Source: Enhygromyxa salina (GTDB lineage Bacteria; Myxococcota_A; Polyangia; Nannocystales; Nannocystaceae). From it: a DNA stretch of 64,000 bases. The position numbers and the translations under genes were made by a program. Where the stretch lies: assembly GCF_002994615.1 (NCBI RefSeq), contig NZ_PVNK01000127.1:27957-91956 (forward strand). The letters run 5' to 3'. Of this stretch, positions 20,487 to 29,622 are shown piece after piece (the first letter of the stretch is position 1; each line of letters starts with the position of its first letter). Below the pieces are notes generated by a model that had not been told where the DNA came from, searched no databases, and worked only from the letters and a program-made list of their open reading frames with translations.

Positions 20487-21236
20487 TCAGCTTCGACCGA
20501 GCGCGGCCAGCAGCCGATCGTGGACCGGGGTCGCGACGCCGCGCTCGCGCGCGGTCTCGACGAACCACCCGTTGCGCCAGCGCCACTCTTTGACGGCCCC
20601 GCGGTAGCCCGCGATCGAGCGCGAGTAGGCGCTGAGCCGATCGACGAGCGCGGCGAGATCGAGCTCGACACCGAGCGCGGGCCCGCCGACCGCGAGCAGC
20701 TCGGCGACGAGCTCGCCGAGGCGCTCGCCGTGGTCCTCGACCACGGTCCCGACATCGCATCCGAGCGCCTCGCACAGGAGCCCGAAGGCGCAGTTCCAGA
20801 TCAGCTTCTCGAGCTCGACCTCCGCGAAGGCCTGCGCGTCGACGAGCGCGGCCGGCAGGCCCACGGCGCGAAAGGCCTCGACGAGGGTCGGCGCGTGGGC
20901 GCCGACGAAGGGGCTCTCGCCGCCGGGCTCGATCGGGGCTCCGCGCGCGGGCACGGCCATGAACAACAGCCCGCGGGTCGCGTCGGCGAGGCCCTGCTCG
21001 CGCAGCCATGGGCGCAGCATGCCGTTTTGGATGAACACGAGATCGGCCCGGCGCCGCGCGGGCACGCGCTCGAGCACCGCGGGCAGATCATCGTTGCGGA
21101 CCGCGACCAAGATCGCCTCGCCAGGGTCACGCTCGAGCAGCTCGTCGCCGCTGTGGCGGTCGACCAAGCCAAACACGGCGGGATCGCGCTGGTGGAGGGC
21201 CGTCCCGATCCGCCCGGCGCCGATGACCGCGATCAC
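20487..21236 (-). CDS. Ketopantoate reductase-like NAD(P)-binding protein
   Basis: 249 residues from the GTG at 21236, whose GTGA overlaps the stop of the hydrolase upstream. The N-terminus is a Rossmann motif (VIAVIGAGRIGTAL) and the middle has the conserved helix KLIWNCAFGLLCEALG that resembles the ApbA/PanE C-terminal domain. It differs from typical PanE in the substrate region (FIQNGMLRPWLREQGL), so it may act on another 2-keto acid or be a dehydrogenase of the same fold. Part of a tight three-gene operon (hydrolase, this gene, YhhN protein). Confidence 0.7.
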   Translation of the reverse strand: MIAVIGAGRIGTALHQRDPAVFGLVDRHSGDELLERDPGEAILVAVRNDDLPAVLERVPARRRADLVFIQNGMLRPWLREQGLADATRGLLFMAVPARGAPIEPGGESPFVGAHAPTLVEAFRAVGLPAALVDAQAFAEVELEKLIWNCAFGLLCEALGCDVGTVVEDHGERLGELVAELLAVGGPALGVELDLAALVDRLSAYSRSIAGYRGAVKEWRWRNGWFVETARERGVATPVHDRLLAALGRS

Positions 21237-22132
21237 GAGAGCCCCTCCCCGGTCGCCCGCTCGAAGTGCTCGCGCAGGGCCGCGTTGACCTCTTTGGCGG
21301 CCTCCTGGGCCGGGAAGTGGCCGGCGTCCTCGAGCAGCACACGATCGAAGGGATCGACCCACGACTCATAGTGGGTCGGGTCGGCAAACCACGGCCCGAG
21401 CGCGTGGTCGCGCAGGCCCCAGATCAACCGGGTCGGGACGTGGATCGGCACCAGCCGGCGCAGCAGGTGGCGGAGCGCCGCGCGGTAGTAGTTGATGCCG
21501 GGCAGCCCGCGCTCGCGGACCTGGCGGATGTAGGGCTCGAGCCGCTCGTGAGTGAACGGCTCGCGGTTGTAGGCGTTGTTGCGCATGACCTCGGTGATCA
21601 GCTCGGGGTTCCCTCGCATGCGTCGCTCGGGCAGCCACGGGAGCTGAAAAAAGAACACGTACCAGCTCCGGCGCACCTGCTCGAGCCGACGCAGCTCCTT
21701 GACCATGATCTGCAGCGGCGGACAGTTGAGCACGCTGAGGCTGTGAAGCCGCGCGCCGTAGCGCTGCGCGACCTCCCAGGCCACGGCCCCCCCCCAGTCG
21801 TGGCCGACGAGGTGGACCTTGTCGACGCCGAGCGCGTCGATCAGCTCGACGGTGTCGCGGGCGAGGATGTCGAGGGTGTAGTCGCGCACGCGGCTCGGCG
21901 CGTCGGTGCCCCCGTAGCCGCGCATGTCCGGCGCGACCACGCGGTAGTCGTCGCCGAGCGCCGCGAGCTGCTCGTGCCAGCTGACCGCGAGCTCGGGGAA
22001 GCCGTGGAGGCACAGGACCGTCGGCGCGTCCTCGCGCTCGGGCCCGCGCTCGTACCAACGCACCCGCAGCCCCGAGACCAGGCAACCGACGTAGGTCTGG
22101 GTTCCCGGTGGAAAGTGCGCGAGATCATCCAT
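21233..22132 (-). CDS. Alpha/beta hydrolase, epoxide-hydrolase-like
   Basis: 299 residues. The oxyanion region CLHGFPELAVSWHEQL, the nucleophile elbow GHDWGGAVAWE (Asp nucleophile, as in epoxide hydrolases and haloalkane dehalogenases) and the catalytic histidine EDAGHFPAQEA are all present. MRGYGGTDAP is also typical of epoxide hydrolases. Starts at the ATG at 22132 (MDDLAHFPPG) and heads an operon with the reductase-like and YhhN genes. Divergent from the thioredoxin-like lipoprotein gene across 86 bases. Confidence 0.88.
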   Translation of the reverse strand: MDDLAHFPPGTQTYVGCLVSGLRVRWYERGPEREDAPTVLCLHGFPELAVSWHEQLAALGDDYRVVAPDMRGYGGTDAPSRVRDYTLDILARDTVELIDALGVDKVHLVGHDWGGAVAWEVAQRYGARLHSLSVLNCPPLQIMVKELRRLEQVRRSWYVFFFQLPWLPERRMRGNPELITEVMRNNAYNREPFTHERLEPYIRQVRERGLPGINYYRAALRHLLRRLVPIHVPTRLIWGLRDHALGPWFADPTHYESWVDPFDRVLLEDAGHFPAQEAAKEVNAALREHFERATGEGLS

Positions 22133-22218
22133 GCCGAACAACGAGTACCGCGACGTCGCCGCCCGGTCTACGGCTGCAGCGCCGCGCGCAAGATGAGCGC
22201 CCGTATTATCCTCGCAGC

Positions 22219-22815
22219 GTGAGCGAACGAGCCCCACACGCGCGCCGACGCGGACCCGCCCTCGGCCCGAAGACGGCCAGGACCGCGGCCCGGGCCGCCC
22301 TCGGCCTCGCCCTCGTCAGCGGATGCCCTGCGACCCCGGCAGCGGACGCCGGACACGCCGAGGCCGCCAAGTCCAAACCCACGCCCGAGCCCGGGTCCGG
22401 GCCGAGGGACTCGGCCGGGCCGGAATTCGTGGCCGCGCCCGCGAGCGGTGACGTGGTCGAGATCGTCACACGCGAGCGCGAGCGGGCCGCAGCCGAGGGG
22501 CGGCTGCTGCTGGTCTACGTCGGCGCGAGCTGGTGCGAGCCCTGCGAGCACTTCCACGCCGCCGTCGACGACGGCACGCTCGACGCCGCGTTCCCGACCC
22601 TGCGTCTGCTCGAGTTCGATCTCGACCGCGACCGCGACCGCCTCGCCGCCGCCGGCTACAGCTCGCGGATGATCCCGCTGTTCGTGGCCCCGGGCCCCGA
22701 CGGCCGCGCGGGGCCTCGCCGGACCGAAGGCGGGATCAAGGGCCCCGAGGCCGTCGAGCACCTGCGCCCGCGCCTCGAAGCCCTGGTTCGCGCGGCCACG
22801 GCGGACCAGAACTGA
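22219..22815 (+). CDS. Thioredoxin-fold lipoprotein
   Basis: 198 residues from the GTG at 22219. A basic N-terminus, hydrophobic stretch and lipobox (LALVSGCPATP) are followed by a Pro/Ala linker. The thioredoxin fold begins near residue 75 and has the active site GASWCEPCEHFH at about residues 102-113. The cis-proline strand is SSRMIPLFVAPG. Probably a periplasmic disulfide or thiol oxidoreductase. It lies upstream of a peroxiredoxin, but with a 159-base gap, so a shared operon is only possible. Confidence 0.82.
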   Translation: MSERAPHARRRGPALGPKTARTAARAALGLALVSGCPATPAADAGHAEAAKSKPTPEPGSGPRDSAGPEFVAAPASGDVVEIVTRERERAAAEGRLLLVYVGASWCEPCEHFHAAVDDGTLDAAFPTLRLLEFDLDRDRDRLAAAGYSSRMIPLFVAPGPDGRAGPRRTEGGIKGPEAVEHLRPRLEALVRAATADQN

Positions 22816-22974
22816 GTGTCGCCGAGCCGGGTCGAACCGGCCGCGTCCGTCACCGCGCTCGGGCCCGCACACCCTGCGTCGCGCCCGGCCCGTCCGCGGA
22901 AATCTTGCCCAATCGTGAACGTCCGTCGGCCGATAGGCTGGCGACACACCACGACCACGACCACGAGGCAAACC

Positions 22975-23697
22975 ATGGACACTTCAGATCTCCAACGCGC
23001 CATCGAGAACTTCCTCAACCGCCTGCGCAGCGTCGGCAAGACCGAGCCCAAGGGCGTCCCGCCGACCTTCCTCCAGATCAACGGCCCGGCCCCGGACTTC
23101 GAGGCCAAGACCACCCACGGCGACATTCGCCTGTCGAGCTGGAACAAGGACAAGTGGGTGATCTTGTTCTCTCACCCCGCCGACTTCACCCCAGTCTGCA
23201 CCACGGAGTTCGTCGGCTTCGCCAAGCGCTGGAAGGAGTTTCAGGAGCGCGACGTCGCGCTGATCGGCAACTCGATCGACAGCGTCTATGCCCACATCGC
23301 CTGGGCCCGCAACATCGAGGACAAGCTCGGGACCAAGATCCCCTTCCCGATCATCGCCGATCTCGACATGAAGGTCGCGAAGGCCTACGGCATGCTCCAC
23401 GTCGCGAGCTCCGACACCTCCGCGATCCGGGCGCTGTTCGTCATCGACCCCAAGCGCACGCTGCGAGCGATGATCTACTACCCGCTCAGCGTCGGCCGGA
23501 ACATCGACGAGATCCTCCGGGTCGTCGACGCCCTCCAGATGACCGACGAGACCGGGCTCGCGGCCCCGGCCAACTGGAAGCCCGGCGAGGCCGCGATCAT
23601 GCCCCCGCCCCAGACCATGGACGAGGCCGAGGCCCGGATGAAGGAGCGCGAGGCCCAGGTCGAGGACTGGTACTACGCCAAGAAGAAGTCCGCCTGA
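22975..23697 (+). CDS. 1-Cys peroxiredoxin (Prx6 type)
   Basis: Reduces peroxides through one active cysteine. 240 residues; the peroxidatic site is HPADFTPVCTTEF (Cys about residue 75), and I see no second cysteine, as in the 1-Cys class. The C-terminal dimer domain (RALFVIDPKRTLRAMIYYPLSVGRNIDE) is typical of Prx6. An N-terminal extension of about 35 residues (MDTSDLQRAIENFLNRLRSV) precedes the core. ATG at 22975 follows a short ACGACC triplet-like repeat and GAGG. Confidence 0.93.
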   Translation: MDTSDLQRAIENFLNRLRSVGKTEPKGVPPTFLQINGPAPDFEAKTTHGDIRLSSWNKDKWVILFSHPADFTPVCTTEFVGFAKRWKEFQERDVALIGNSIDSVYAHIAWARNIEDKLGTKIPFPIIADLDMKVAKAYGMLHVASSDTSAIRALFVIDPKRTLRAMIYYPLSVGRNIDEILRVVDALQMTDETGLAAPANWKPGEAAIMPPPQTMDEAEARMKEREAQVEDWYYAKKKSA

Positions 23698-23780
23698 GCC
23701 CCGCGAACGCCCGGCGCGCGTGCGCGCGCGCGCACATCCCCCGTGAACCCGGCGCAGCGAGCGTGTAAAGTCCGGTCAGC

Positions 23781-24887
23781 ATGACGGGACCCGACGCCCA
23801 GACCGGCACCCACGAGGAGTTCCCCTGCCAGCAGTGCGGCGCCAAGCTCGAGTTCGCGCCCGGCAGCACCAAGCTCGAGTGCCCCTACTGCGGCCACACC
23901 CAGCAGATCGCGGCCGCCGCCGCCGCGCCGGTCGTCGAGCGCTCGTTCGCTGACGCCCTGCGCGAGCTTCGGCAGCGGCCGGTCAGCGCGCTCGCGGACA
24001 ACGGCCACGAGATCCAGTGCAACGGCTGCGGGGCGATCACGGTCATCACCGCCCAGGCCGCGGCGTGCCCCTTTTGCGACTCCCCGGTGGTCGTGCCGAT
24101 CCAAGAAGATCGCGCGACGATCGTGCCCGAGGCCGTGCTGCCCTTTGCGATCGAGCAGCGCGCCGCGGGCGAGAAATTCAAGACCTGGGTCACGAGCCGG
24201 TGGTTCGCGCCCAGCGACCTCGCGGCCAAGGCCAGGCGCGCCCGCATGGACGGCGTGTACCTGCCCTACTTCACCTACGACGCCCTCGCGCGCGCGTCCT
24301 ACCGCGGCCAGCGGGGCACCTACTACTACGTGACCGAGACCTACACGGACTCCGAGGGCAAGACCCAGACCCGCCAGGTTCGCAAGACCCGCTGGACCCG
24401 GGTCAGCGGCCACATCCAGTGCTACTTCGACGACCTCCTGGTCTGCGCGTCGAAGTCGCTGCCCGACAAGCTCATCGCCGAGCTCGAGCCCTGGGACCTC
24501 GCCGCGCTCACGCCCTTCGACTCGCGCTACCTCAGCGGGTTCATGGCCGAGCGGGCCGCGATCGGCCTCGAAGACGGCTTCGCGACCGCCCAGCAAAAGA
24601 TGGTCCCGACGATCGAGAGCACGATCCGCTCGGACATCGGCGGCGACACCCAGTCGATCGACAACTACTCGACCTCGCACTCCGACGTGACCTTCAAGCT
24701 GTTCTTGCTGCCGCTGTGGCTGTCGAGCTTCCGCTACGACGACAAGGTCTACCGCTTCGTGGTCAACGCCCGGACCGGTGAGGCCGTCGGCGAGCGGCCC
24801 TACAGCACCCTCAAGATCGTGATGGCGGTGCTCGGCGGGATCGCGCTGATCGCCCTGATCGTGGTCCTGGTCAAGATGTTCGCGTAG
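23781..24887 (+). CDS. Zinc-ribbon protein with one C-terminal membrane segment
   Basis: 368 residues. Two zinc-ribbon knuckle pairs: CQQCGAKLEF / CPYCGHTQQ in residues 15-40 and CNGCGAITV / CPFCDSPVV near 80-105. A long cytoplasmic domain follows (LPYFTYDALARASYRG, YYVTETYTD, RVSGHIQCYFDDLLVCASK), then a single hydrophobic helix at the end (IVMAVLGGIALIALIVVLVK). This layout is widespread and often labelled as helicase/PriA-like zinc ribbon although no helicase motif is present here. Function unknown. Confidence 0.78.
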   Translation: MTGPDAQTGTHEEFPCQQCGAKLEFAPGSTKLECPYCGHTQQIAAAAAAPVVERSFADALRELRQRPVSALADNGHEIQCNGCGAITVITAQAAACPFCDSPVVVPIQEDRATIVPEAVLPFAIEQRAAGEKFKTWVTSRWFAPSDLAAKARRARMDGVYLPYFTYDALARASYRGQRGTYYYVTETYTDSEGKTQTRQVRKTRWTRVSGHIQCYFDDLLVCASKSLPDKLIAELEPWDLAALTPFDSRYLSGFMAERAAIGLEDGFATAQQKMVPTIESTIRSDIGGDTQSIDNYSTSHSDVTFKLFLLPLWLSSFRYDDKVYRFVVNARTGEAVGERPYSTLKIVMAVLGGIALIALIVVLVKMFA

Positions 24888-24897
24888 GAGCGCAGCT

Positions 24898-26604
24898 CTA
24901 CTTGCGCATCGACAGGCGCAGGCCGAGGCCGTCGCCGTGCTTGCCCATGCCCAGCACGAACGCGCGCATCGGCATCTTCAGCTCGGCGGGCGCGAGCGCG
25001 GCGACGTCGGCGTAGAAGAACAGGCTCTCGGTCTGGGCCTTCGAGCTCGCAAGCGCGCGCTCGAGATCCTCGGACAGCTCGAGGGCCTCGCCCTCGCCGC
25101 GGGCCGCGTCGATCAGCGCGCGCATGTTCGCGGCGTCCTCGGCGGCCGAGGCCATGGCCCCGAACCCGCGGCCGGCCTCATCAAAGGTCGCGAAGTGCAT
25201 CGCCTGCGTGGCCGCGCCCATGGCCTCGATCGAGGCCCGCTGCTCGGCGGGCATGTCGCTCAGATCGAAGCGCGTCGCGTAGACGTCGACGCCGACGCCG
25301 TCGTGGCTGAGCGCGTCTTGCTCGTAGCTCGTCGTCACACCCATGCCCATCGCCTTCGTGCCCGAACCGTCGGCCGGCGCCGCCTTGGTCATCGCGCCGA
25401 TCATCGCCCGCCAGGCCTCGCGCATGGCCGCGGCGTCCGAGCTCGCGAGCAGCGCGCTGAGCTTCAGACCTCCGGAGCCCTGGCTCGGGGTCAGGCTCAA
25501 CTGCATGGTCATCGCAAACTCGCCATCGAGGGTCGCGAGCCAGGGATCGAAGAGCGCGGTCCAGTCCGCGGCCGTCAGCCCGAGGTTGTAGGTCGCCGCG
25601 GTGCCCTCGACCAGGAACGCCTCGAGCCCGGCCATGGCGGCGCCTGCGTGGATCTGCCCGGAGCAGAGCATGCCGTAGTTGGCCGAGTTCGGGAGCTTGG
25701 CCACCAGCGCGTGCTCGGCCGGGACCTGGGCGGAGACAAAGGACCCGAAGGTGCTGCCCGCGATCGGGTACATGCGCACGAACAGATCCGTGGTCGTTTG
25801 ACCGGGGCTGACGCTCACGACCACGCGCTGGGTCTGGCGACCGACGGCGAGCATCGCGTTTGCGTACTTGCGCAGCAGCTCCACGCTCTGGGCGTTGACC
25901 CCCGGCGTCCCCAGCATCGCGCCGCCCATCTCGGTCAGGACCTGATCGATCTGCGGCGAGAGGGCGTCGAGCAGCGGGCCCAGGTAGAGGATCAGCTCGG
26001 TGTGATCCGGCTGCGCGCGCAGCTGGTCAAACGCGAAGCCCTCGACCGCGCTGACGACCGCGGGCGGACCGATCAACGCGAGGCCGTCGCGGACCCGGAT
26101 CTCGCGACCGGCCTTGACCGCCCGCGCGCCGAGCTCGTCCTGGTCGGCCGCGGCGACGAGCAGCGCGAAGGGCTCGGGGTGGGCCGCGGGGTCGAGCACG
26201 ACGATCGAGATCGGGGCCGAGAGATCGGCGGCCTTGTCGAGGCTCAGGCCCGCGACCTGGCGGAGCAAGAAGGGCAGCTGCGCCCGGAGCTGGGCCGCCG
26301 AGCCGGGCTTGACGCCGTCGAGAGCCGCGCCGAGATCCGCGAGCTGCTTGCCGCTCGGCAGCTGCACGGTCGCCACGACTCCGGCGGGCGCGGTCACGGC
26401 CGCCGAGTCGACGGTCGGTGGCGCGACCTCGGGCAGCGGCGCAGCTTCGGCCGCGGGCGTGGGCGCGGCGGGCTTGGCCGCCGCCTGCTCGGCGTCCGCC
26501 TTCCCGCGCTGACTCCCCGCGCGTTGATTGGTTTGGTCACCGCATGCCGAGCCGAGCGCGAGCGCGGACAGCAGCGTGAGGAGGCGAGCTCGATCGAGGC
26601 GCAT
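24898..26604 (-). CDS. Large lipoprotein of unknown function
   Basis: 568 residues from the ATG at 26604. Lipobox ALGSACGDQ, an Ala/Pro/Glu linker to about residue 75, then a domain with no recognised family: repeated alternating hydrophobic and Ala-rich segments (ATVQLPSGKQLADLGAALDG, ISIVVLDPAAHPEPFALLVA, LILYLGPLLDALSPQIDQVL). Only one cysteine after the lipobox (MLCSGQ). The pattern (GV..VQ / VLD.....ALLVAA) recalls DUF3352-type substrate-like lipoproteins, but this is a weak resemblance. Convergent with the zinc-ribbon gene (10 bases between stops) and divergent from the acyltransferase. Confidence 0.7.
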   Translation of the reverse strand: MRLDRARLLTLLSALALGSACGDQTNQRAGSQRGKADAEQAAAKPAAPTPAAEAAPLPEVAPPTVDSAAVTAPAGVVATVQLPSGKQLADLGAALDGVKPGSAAQLRAQLPFLLRQVAGLSLDKAADLSAPISIVVLDPAAHPEPFALLVAAADQDELGARAVKAGREIRVRDGLALIGPPAVVSAVEGFAFDQLRAQPDHTELILYLGPLLDALSPQIDQVLTEMGGAMLGTPGVNAQSVELLRKYANAMLAVGRQTQRVVVSVSPGQTTTDLFVRMYPIAGSTFGSFVSAQVPAEHALVAKLPNSANYGMLCSGQIHAGAAMAGLEAFLVEGTAATYNLGLTAADWTALFDPWLATLDGEFAMTMQLSLTPSQGSGGLKLSALLASSDAAAMREAWRAMIGAMTKAAPADGSGTKAMGMGVTTSYEQDALSHDGVGVDVYATRFDLSDMPAEQRASIEAMGAATQAMHFATFDEAGRGFGAMASAAEDAANMRALIDAARGEGEALELSEDLERALASSKAQTESLFFYADVAALAPAELKMPMRAFVLGMGKHGDGLGLRLSMRK

Positions 26605-26668
26605 GGCCGAAGCATACCCGGCCCAGTCAGCGTGGCTGCGCAGCGACAGATGCTCTACGCTCCCCACG

Positions 26669-27466
26669 ATGCCGGGAGATCCGCGCGACCTGACCCGCAA
26701 GCTGCGAGCCCCCGCCCGCGGCGCGAGCTTCCTCGGCTGGACCGCGGTCATGCTCGCGGCCGTCGAGTCGCACAAGCTCATCGACCGCGGGCTCGGAGCG
26801 AGCGACGAGCAAGAGCAGATCTTCGAGCGCTACATGAAGACCTGGACCGCGGGGATCCTGCGCCTGATCGCGGTCGACGTGACCGTGGTCGGCGAGCTCC
26901 CGCCGCCGCCGAGCGGCCCGCGCCTGGTCGTCAGCAACCACCGCACCGCCGTCGACATCCCCCTGCTCCTGACCTACTTCGGCGGCTCGGTCTTGAGCCG
27001 CGCGGATCTCGAGACCTGGCCGCTGCTCGGGCTCGCGGCCCAGAAGGCCCAGACGATCTTCGTCGACCGCGAGTCCAAGCACAGCGGCGCCCAGGCGATC
27101 CGCGCGATGCGAGCCCAGCTCCAGCGCGGCCGGACGATCTGTGTGTTCCCCGAAGGCACGACCCACGCGGGCGACGAGGTCCGGCCCTTCAACGCGGGCG
27201 CGTTCGCGGCCTCCCGCAAGCTCGGCGTCGAGTACCTGCCCGTCGGCCTCGCCTATCCGCCGGGCTCCGAGTTCACCGCCGACAGCTTCCTCGACCACGC
27301 CGCGAGCTTCGCCGGGCGTCGGCGCACGCCCGTGGCCATGGCCGTGGGCGCGCCCCTGCAGATCAGCGGGCGCGCGGCGGCGGTCCGCGACCAGGTCCAC
27401 GCCGAGGTCCAGCGCCTGGTTGACCAGGCCCGGGCTGCGCTTGACCGCTCTCAGCGCCCGGCGTAG
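26669..27466 (+). CDS. 1-acyl-sn-glycerol-3-phosphate acyltransferase-like protein
   Basis: 265 residues. The acyltransferase box SNHRTAVDIPLLL (H-X4-D) is near residue 95 and the second box VFPEGTTHAGDEV near 155, both typical of PlsC-type enzymes that acylate lysophosphatidate. An N-terminal hydrophobic stretch (FLGWTAVMLAAVES) may anchor it. The SDR gene begins 9 bases after the stop, so the two are likely co-transcribed in lipid metabolism. Confidence 0.88.
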   Translation: MPGDPRDLTRKLRAPARGASFLGWTAVMLAAVESHKLIDRGLGASDEQEQIFERYMKTWTAGILRLIAVDVTVVGELPPPPSGPRLVVSNHRTAVDIPLLLTYFGGSVLSRADLETWPLLGLAAQKAQTIFVDRESKHSGAQAIRAMRAQLQRGRTICVFPEGTTHAGDEVRPFNAGAFAASRKLGVEYLPVGLAYPPGSEFTADSFLDHAASFAGRRRTPVAMAVGAPLQISGRAAAVRDQVHAEVQRLVDQARAALDRSQRPA

Positions 27467-27475
27467 TTGATCGCC

Positions 27476-28291
27476 ATGCGTAGCCTCGACAAGCGCGTCG
27501 CCGTCGTCACCGGAGCCGCGAGCGGGATCGGCCGCGCGACCGCGAAGGCCCTGGCCGCCAAGGGCTGCGAGCTGGCGATCGCCGACCTCGACGAGGCCGG
27601 CCTGGCCGAGACCGCGCGCGAGCTGACCCGCGCGGGCGCCGAGCTCAGCACCCACATCGTCGATGTCGGCGACAGGCAGCGCATGCAGGCCTTCGCCGAC
27701 GAGGTCATCGAGGCCCACGGCCGCGCCCACATCGTGATCAACAACGCGGGCGTGACCGTCAACGCCACGCTCGAAGACCACGACCTCGACGACTTCGAGT
27801 GGATCGTCGGCGTCAACCTGTGGGGCGTCATCTACGGCTGCAAGTTCTTCCTCCCCCACCTCCAGGCCGCCGGCTGGGGCACCTTCGTCAACCTGTCGAG
27901 CATGTTCGGCCTGACCGGCGTGCCCTCGCAGTCGGCCTACTGCGCGACCAAGTTCGCCGTCCGCGGGTTCTCGGAGTCGCTGGCCATGGAGCTGGCCAAC
28001 CAAAACATCGACGTGATCAGCGTCCACCCCGGCGGCATCCGGACCAACATCGTCCGCAACAGTCGCGGGCCCGAGGACGCGGCCCGCCAGCGCGTCATCA
28101 ACTGGTTCGATCGCCACGCGATGCCGCCCGAGAAGGCCGCGGCCAGGATCGTGTCGGCGATCGAGCGTCGGCGTCAGCGCGTGGTCATCACGCCCGAGGC
28201 GCGGGTGACCGATCTGCTCAAGCGCCTCTACCCGCCGCCGATCCCGAGGCGCCTCGCCAGCTGGGCGATCCGCAAGAGCAAGCTGGTTTAG
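27476..28291 (+). CDS. Short-chain dehydrogenase/reductase
   Basis: 271 residues. Cofactor motif VVTGAASGIGRAT, NNAG at VINNAGVTVNA, catalytic Ser in NLSSMFG and YCATK (YxxxK) are intact. The acidic residue after strand 2 (IADLDE) suggests NAD rather than NADP. The C-terminal basic segment (RRLASWAIRKSKLV) is as in membrane-associated SDRs of lipid or steroid metabolism. Follows the acyltransferase gene in the same operon. The first repeat element begins at its stop codon. Confidence 0.9.
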   Translation: MRSLDKRVAVVTGAASGIGRATAKALAAKGCELAIADLDEAGLAETARELTRAGAELSTHIVDVGDRQRMQAFADEVIEAHGRAHIVINNAGVTVNATLEDHDLDDFEWIVGVNLWGVIYGCKFFLPHLQAAGWGTFVNLSSMFGLTGVPSQSAYCATKFAVRGFSESLAMELANQNIDVISVHPGGIRTNIVRNSRGPEDAARQRVINWFDRHAMPPEKAAARIVSAIERRRQRVVITPEARVTDLLKRLYPPPIPRRLASWAIRKSKLV

Positions 28292-28465
28292 AAAGCCCTC
28301 GGCGAAAAGGCCAAGCAATGCATCGTGTCGCCTCGCGCCGGAATTTTGGCCGAGGGCGCTAAGCCAAAACGCCGCTGTACCGGGCGTACTGTAAGTTTTG
28401 GCGACAAAGCCCTCGGCGAAAAGGCCAAGCGAGGCGGCGCGAGGTATTGCACCCCGGGCTGCTAG
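28291..28465. repeat. CTAG element, rearranged copy
   Basis: From about 28315 to 28465 it matches the 166-bp element at 49681 (GCAATGCATCGTGTCGCC near the left, CCCCGGGCTGCTAG at the right end). The left end is missing; in its place 28291-28314 repeats an internal stretch of the element (AAAGCCCTCGGCGAAAAGG). Confidence 0.85.
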
Positions 28466-28587
28466 GTCCCGGGCCCCGCAGGTGCCCTCCCCTTGCCGCG
28501 CGCGGCGGGTCGCTGCTTCGTCGCGGCTTCGCTCGGTCGGCGGATATGAGCGTCTCGACGAGCCGCGTGGCCCCCCCCAAAGAGGGC

Positions 28588-29439
28588 TCACTCGTTGGGG
28601 CCGCGCAGGCGCACGATCGTCGCCCCCCAGCTGCCCTCGCCGTGGCCGCCGAGGCGGTAGTCCTCGACCAGCGGGTGCTTGTCGAGGAGGCTGTGGACGG
28701 TTCGCCGCAGCACGCCCTTGCCCTTGCCGTGGACGATCCGCAGGTCGCGGATGCCCCGCTGGTGGCAGACCTCGATGTACTCGCGGCACAGCGGCGCGAC
28801 CTCTTTGGGCGAGAAATTGTGCAGGTCGAGCTCCCCGTCGACCGCGATCGCAGCCGCCTCGGCGCCGGCCTCCCCCGACGCCCCAGCCCAGGGCGCCCGC
28901 GACAACCCGCGCGGACCGGCGTCGCGCAGCGGCTTGGGTCGGCGCACGCGCCCTTCGTTGCCGCGAACGCGCCGCTCGAGGTCGCGGCGCAGCCACGCGC
29001 GGGCGCCCGCGAGCCCGAGCGAGCCCGTCTTGGCGTGGCGGCGCCAACTCCCGGCCACGCGGACCTCGAGGCAGCGCCGCAAGACCTCGCCGCGGAGCCG
29101 AGCCTCGACCACCCGCAGCTCGCCGAAGACCGCCGCGGCCACGAAGTCGAGGGCCAGCTCGCGCGCGTCCTCGAGCTGTTCGGCGTCGACCTCCTCGTCG
29201 CCGAGCGCGATGCCCTCGGTCCAGCCCGCGAAGCGCAGTCGGATCAGCGTCGGGCAGACCCCAACCTCGATCCACTCGCCGCCCCGGGGGCCGAGCTCGA
29301 CGCACTCGAGCTCCCGCCCGCCTTCGCCGCTCACATCACCGCGGTGGGCGAGCGCCAGCTCCCCCCGACACACGGCGACCAATTTTTCGACCTGCGCGAG
29401 CAGGCGCTCGACCTCGGCCTCGGTCGCGCGCCCGGACAT
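28588..29439 (-). CDS. Smr-domain protein
   Basis: 283 residues. The last 80 residues form a Smr domain (DLHNFSPKEVAPLCREYIE, LRIVHGKGKGVLRRTVHS, GGHGEGSWGATIVRL), as at the C-terminus of MutS2, where it acts as a DNA/RNA nuclease. The DLH and HGKG(K)G motifs are intact. The first 140 residues are a separate domain with WIEVGVCPTLIRLRFAGW, not recognised; the N-terminus is a short coiled helix (EAEVERLLAQVEKLVAV). ATG 29439 chosen; GTG 29448 is possible. CTAG elements lie on both sides of the gene. Confidence 0.8.
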   Translation of the reverse strand: MSGRATEAEVERLLAQVEKLVAVCRGELALAHRGDVSGEGGRELECVELGPRGGEWIEVGVCPTLIRLRFAGWTEGIALGDEEVDAEQLEDARELALDFVAAAVFGELRVVEARLRGEVLRRCLEVRVAGSWRRHAKTGSLGLAGARAWLRRDLERRVRGNEGRVRRPKPLRDAGPRGLSRAPWAGASGEAGAEAAAIAVDGELDLHNFSPKEVAPLCREYIEVCHQRGIRDLRIVHGKGKGVLRRTVHSLLDKHPLVEDYRLGGHGEGSWGATIVRLRGPNE

Positions 29440-29456
29440 TCGGGACACTTAGCGCG

Positions 29457-29622
29457 CTAGCAGCCCGTGGTGCAATGCCTCGCGCCGCCTCGCTTGGCCT
29501 CTTCGCCGAGGGCTTTGTCGCAAAAACTTGCAGTACGCCCGGTACAGCGGCGTTTTGGCTTCGCGCCCTCGGCCAAAATTCCGGCGCGAGGCGACACGAG
29601 GCATTGCACCACGGGCTGCTAG
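29457..29622. repeat. 166-bp CTAG-bounded palindromic element, copy 2
   Basis: Begins CTAGCAGCCCGTGGTGCAAT and ends with its near-exact inverse (ATTGCACCACGGGCTGCTAG). Inside, GCCAAAAC/GTTTTGGC-type and CGCCGAGGGC/GCCCTCGGC arms continue the dyad, so a single strand could fold into one long hairpin. No coding potential. Same orientation as the copy at 38442 and opposite to 28291 and 49681. Confidence 0.92.

Noticed and set aside
26627..29305. 892-codon minus-strand frame over acyltransferase, SDR and Smr genes
   Set aside because: Shadow frame; passes through the repeat element and has no family features.
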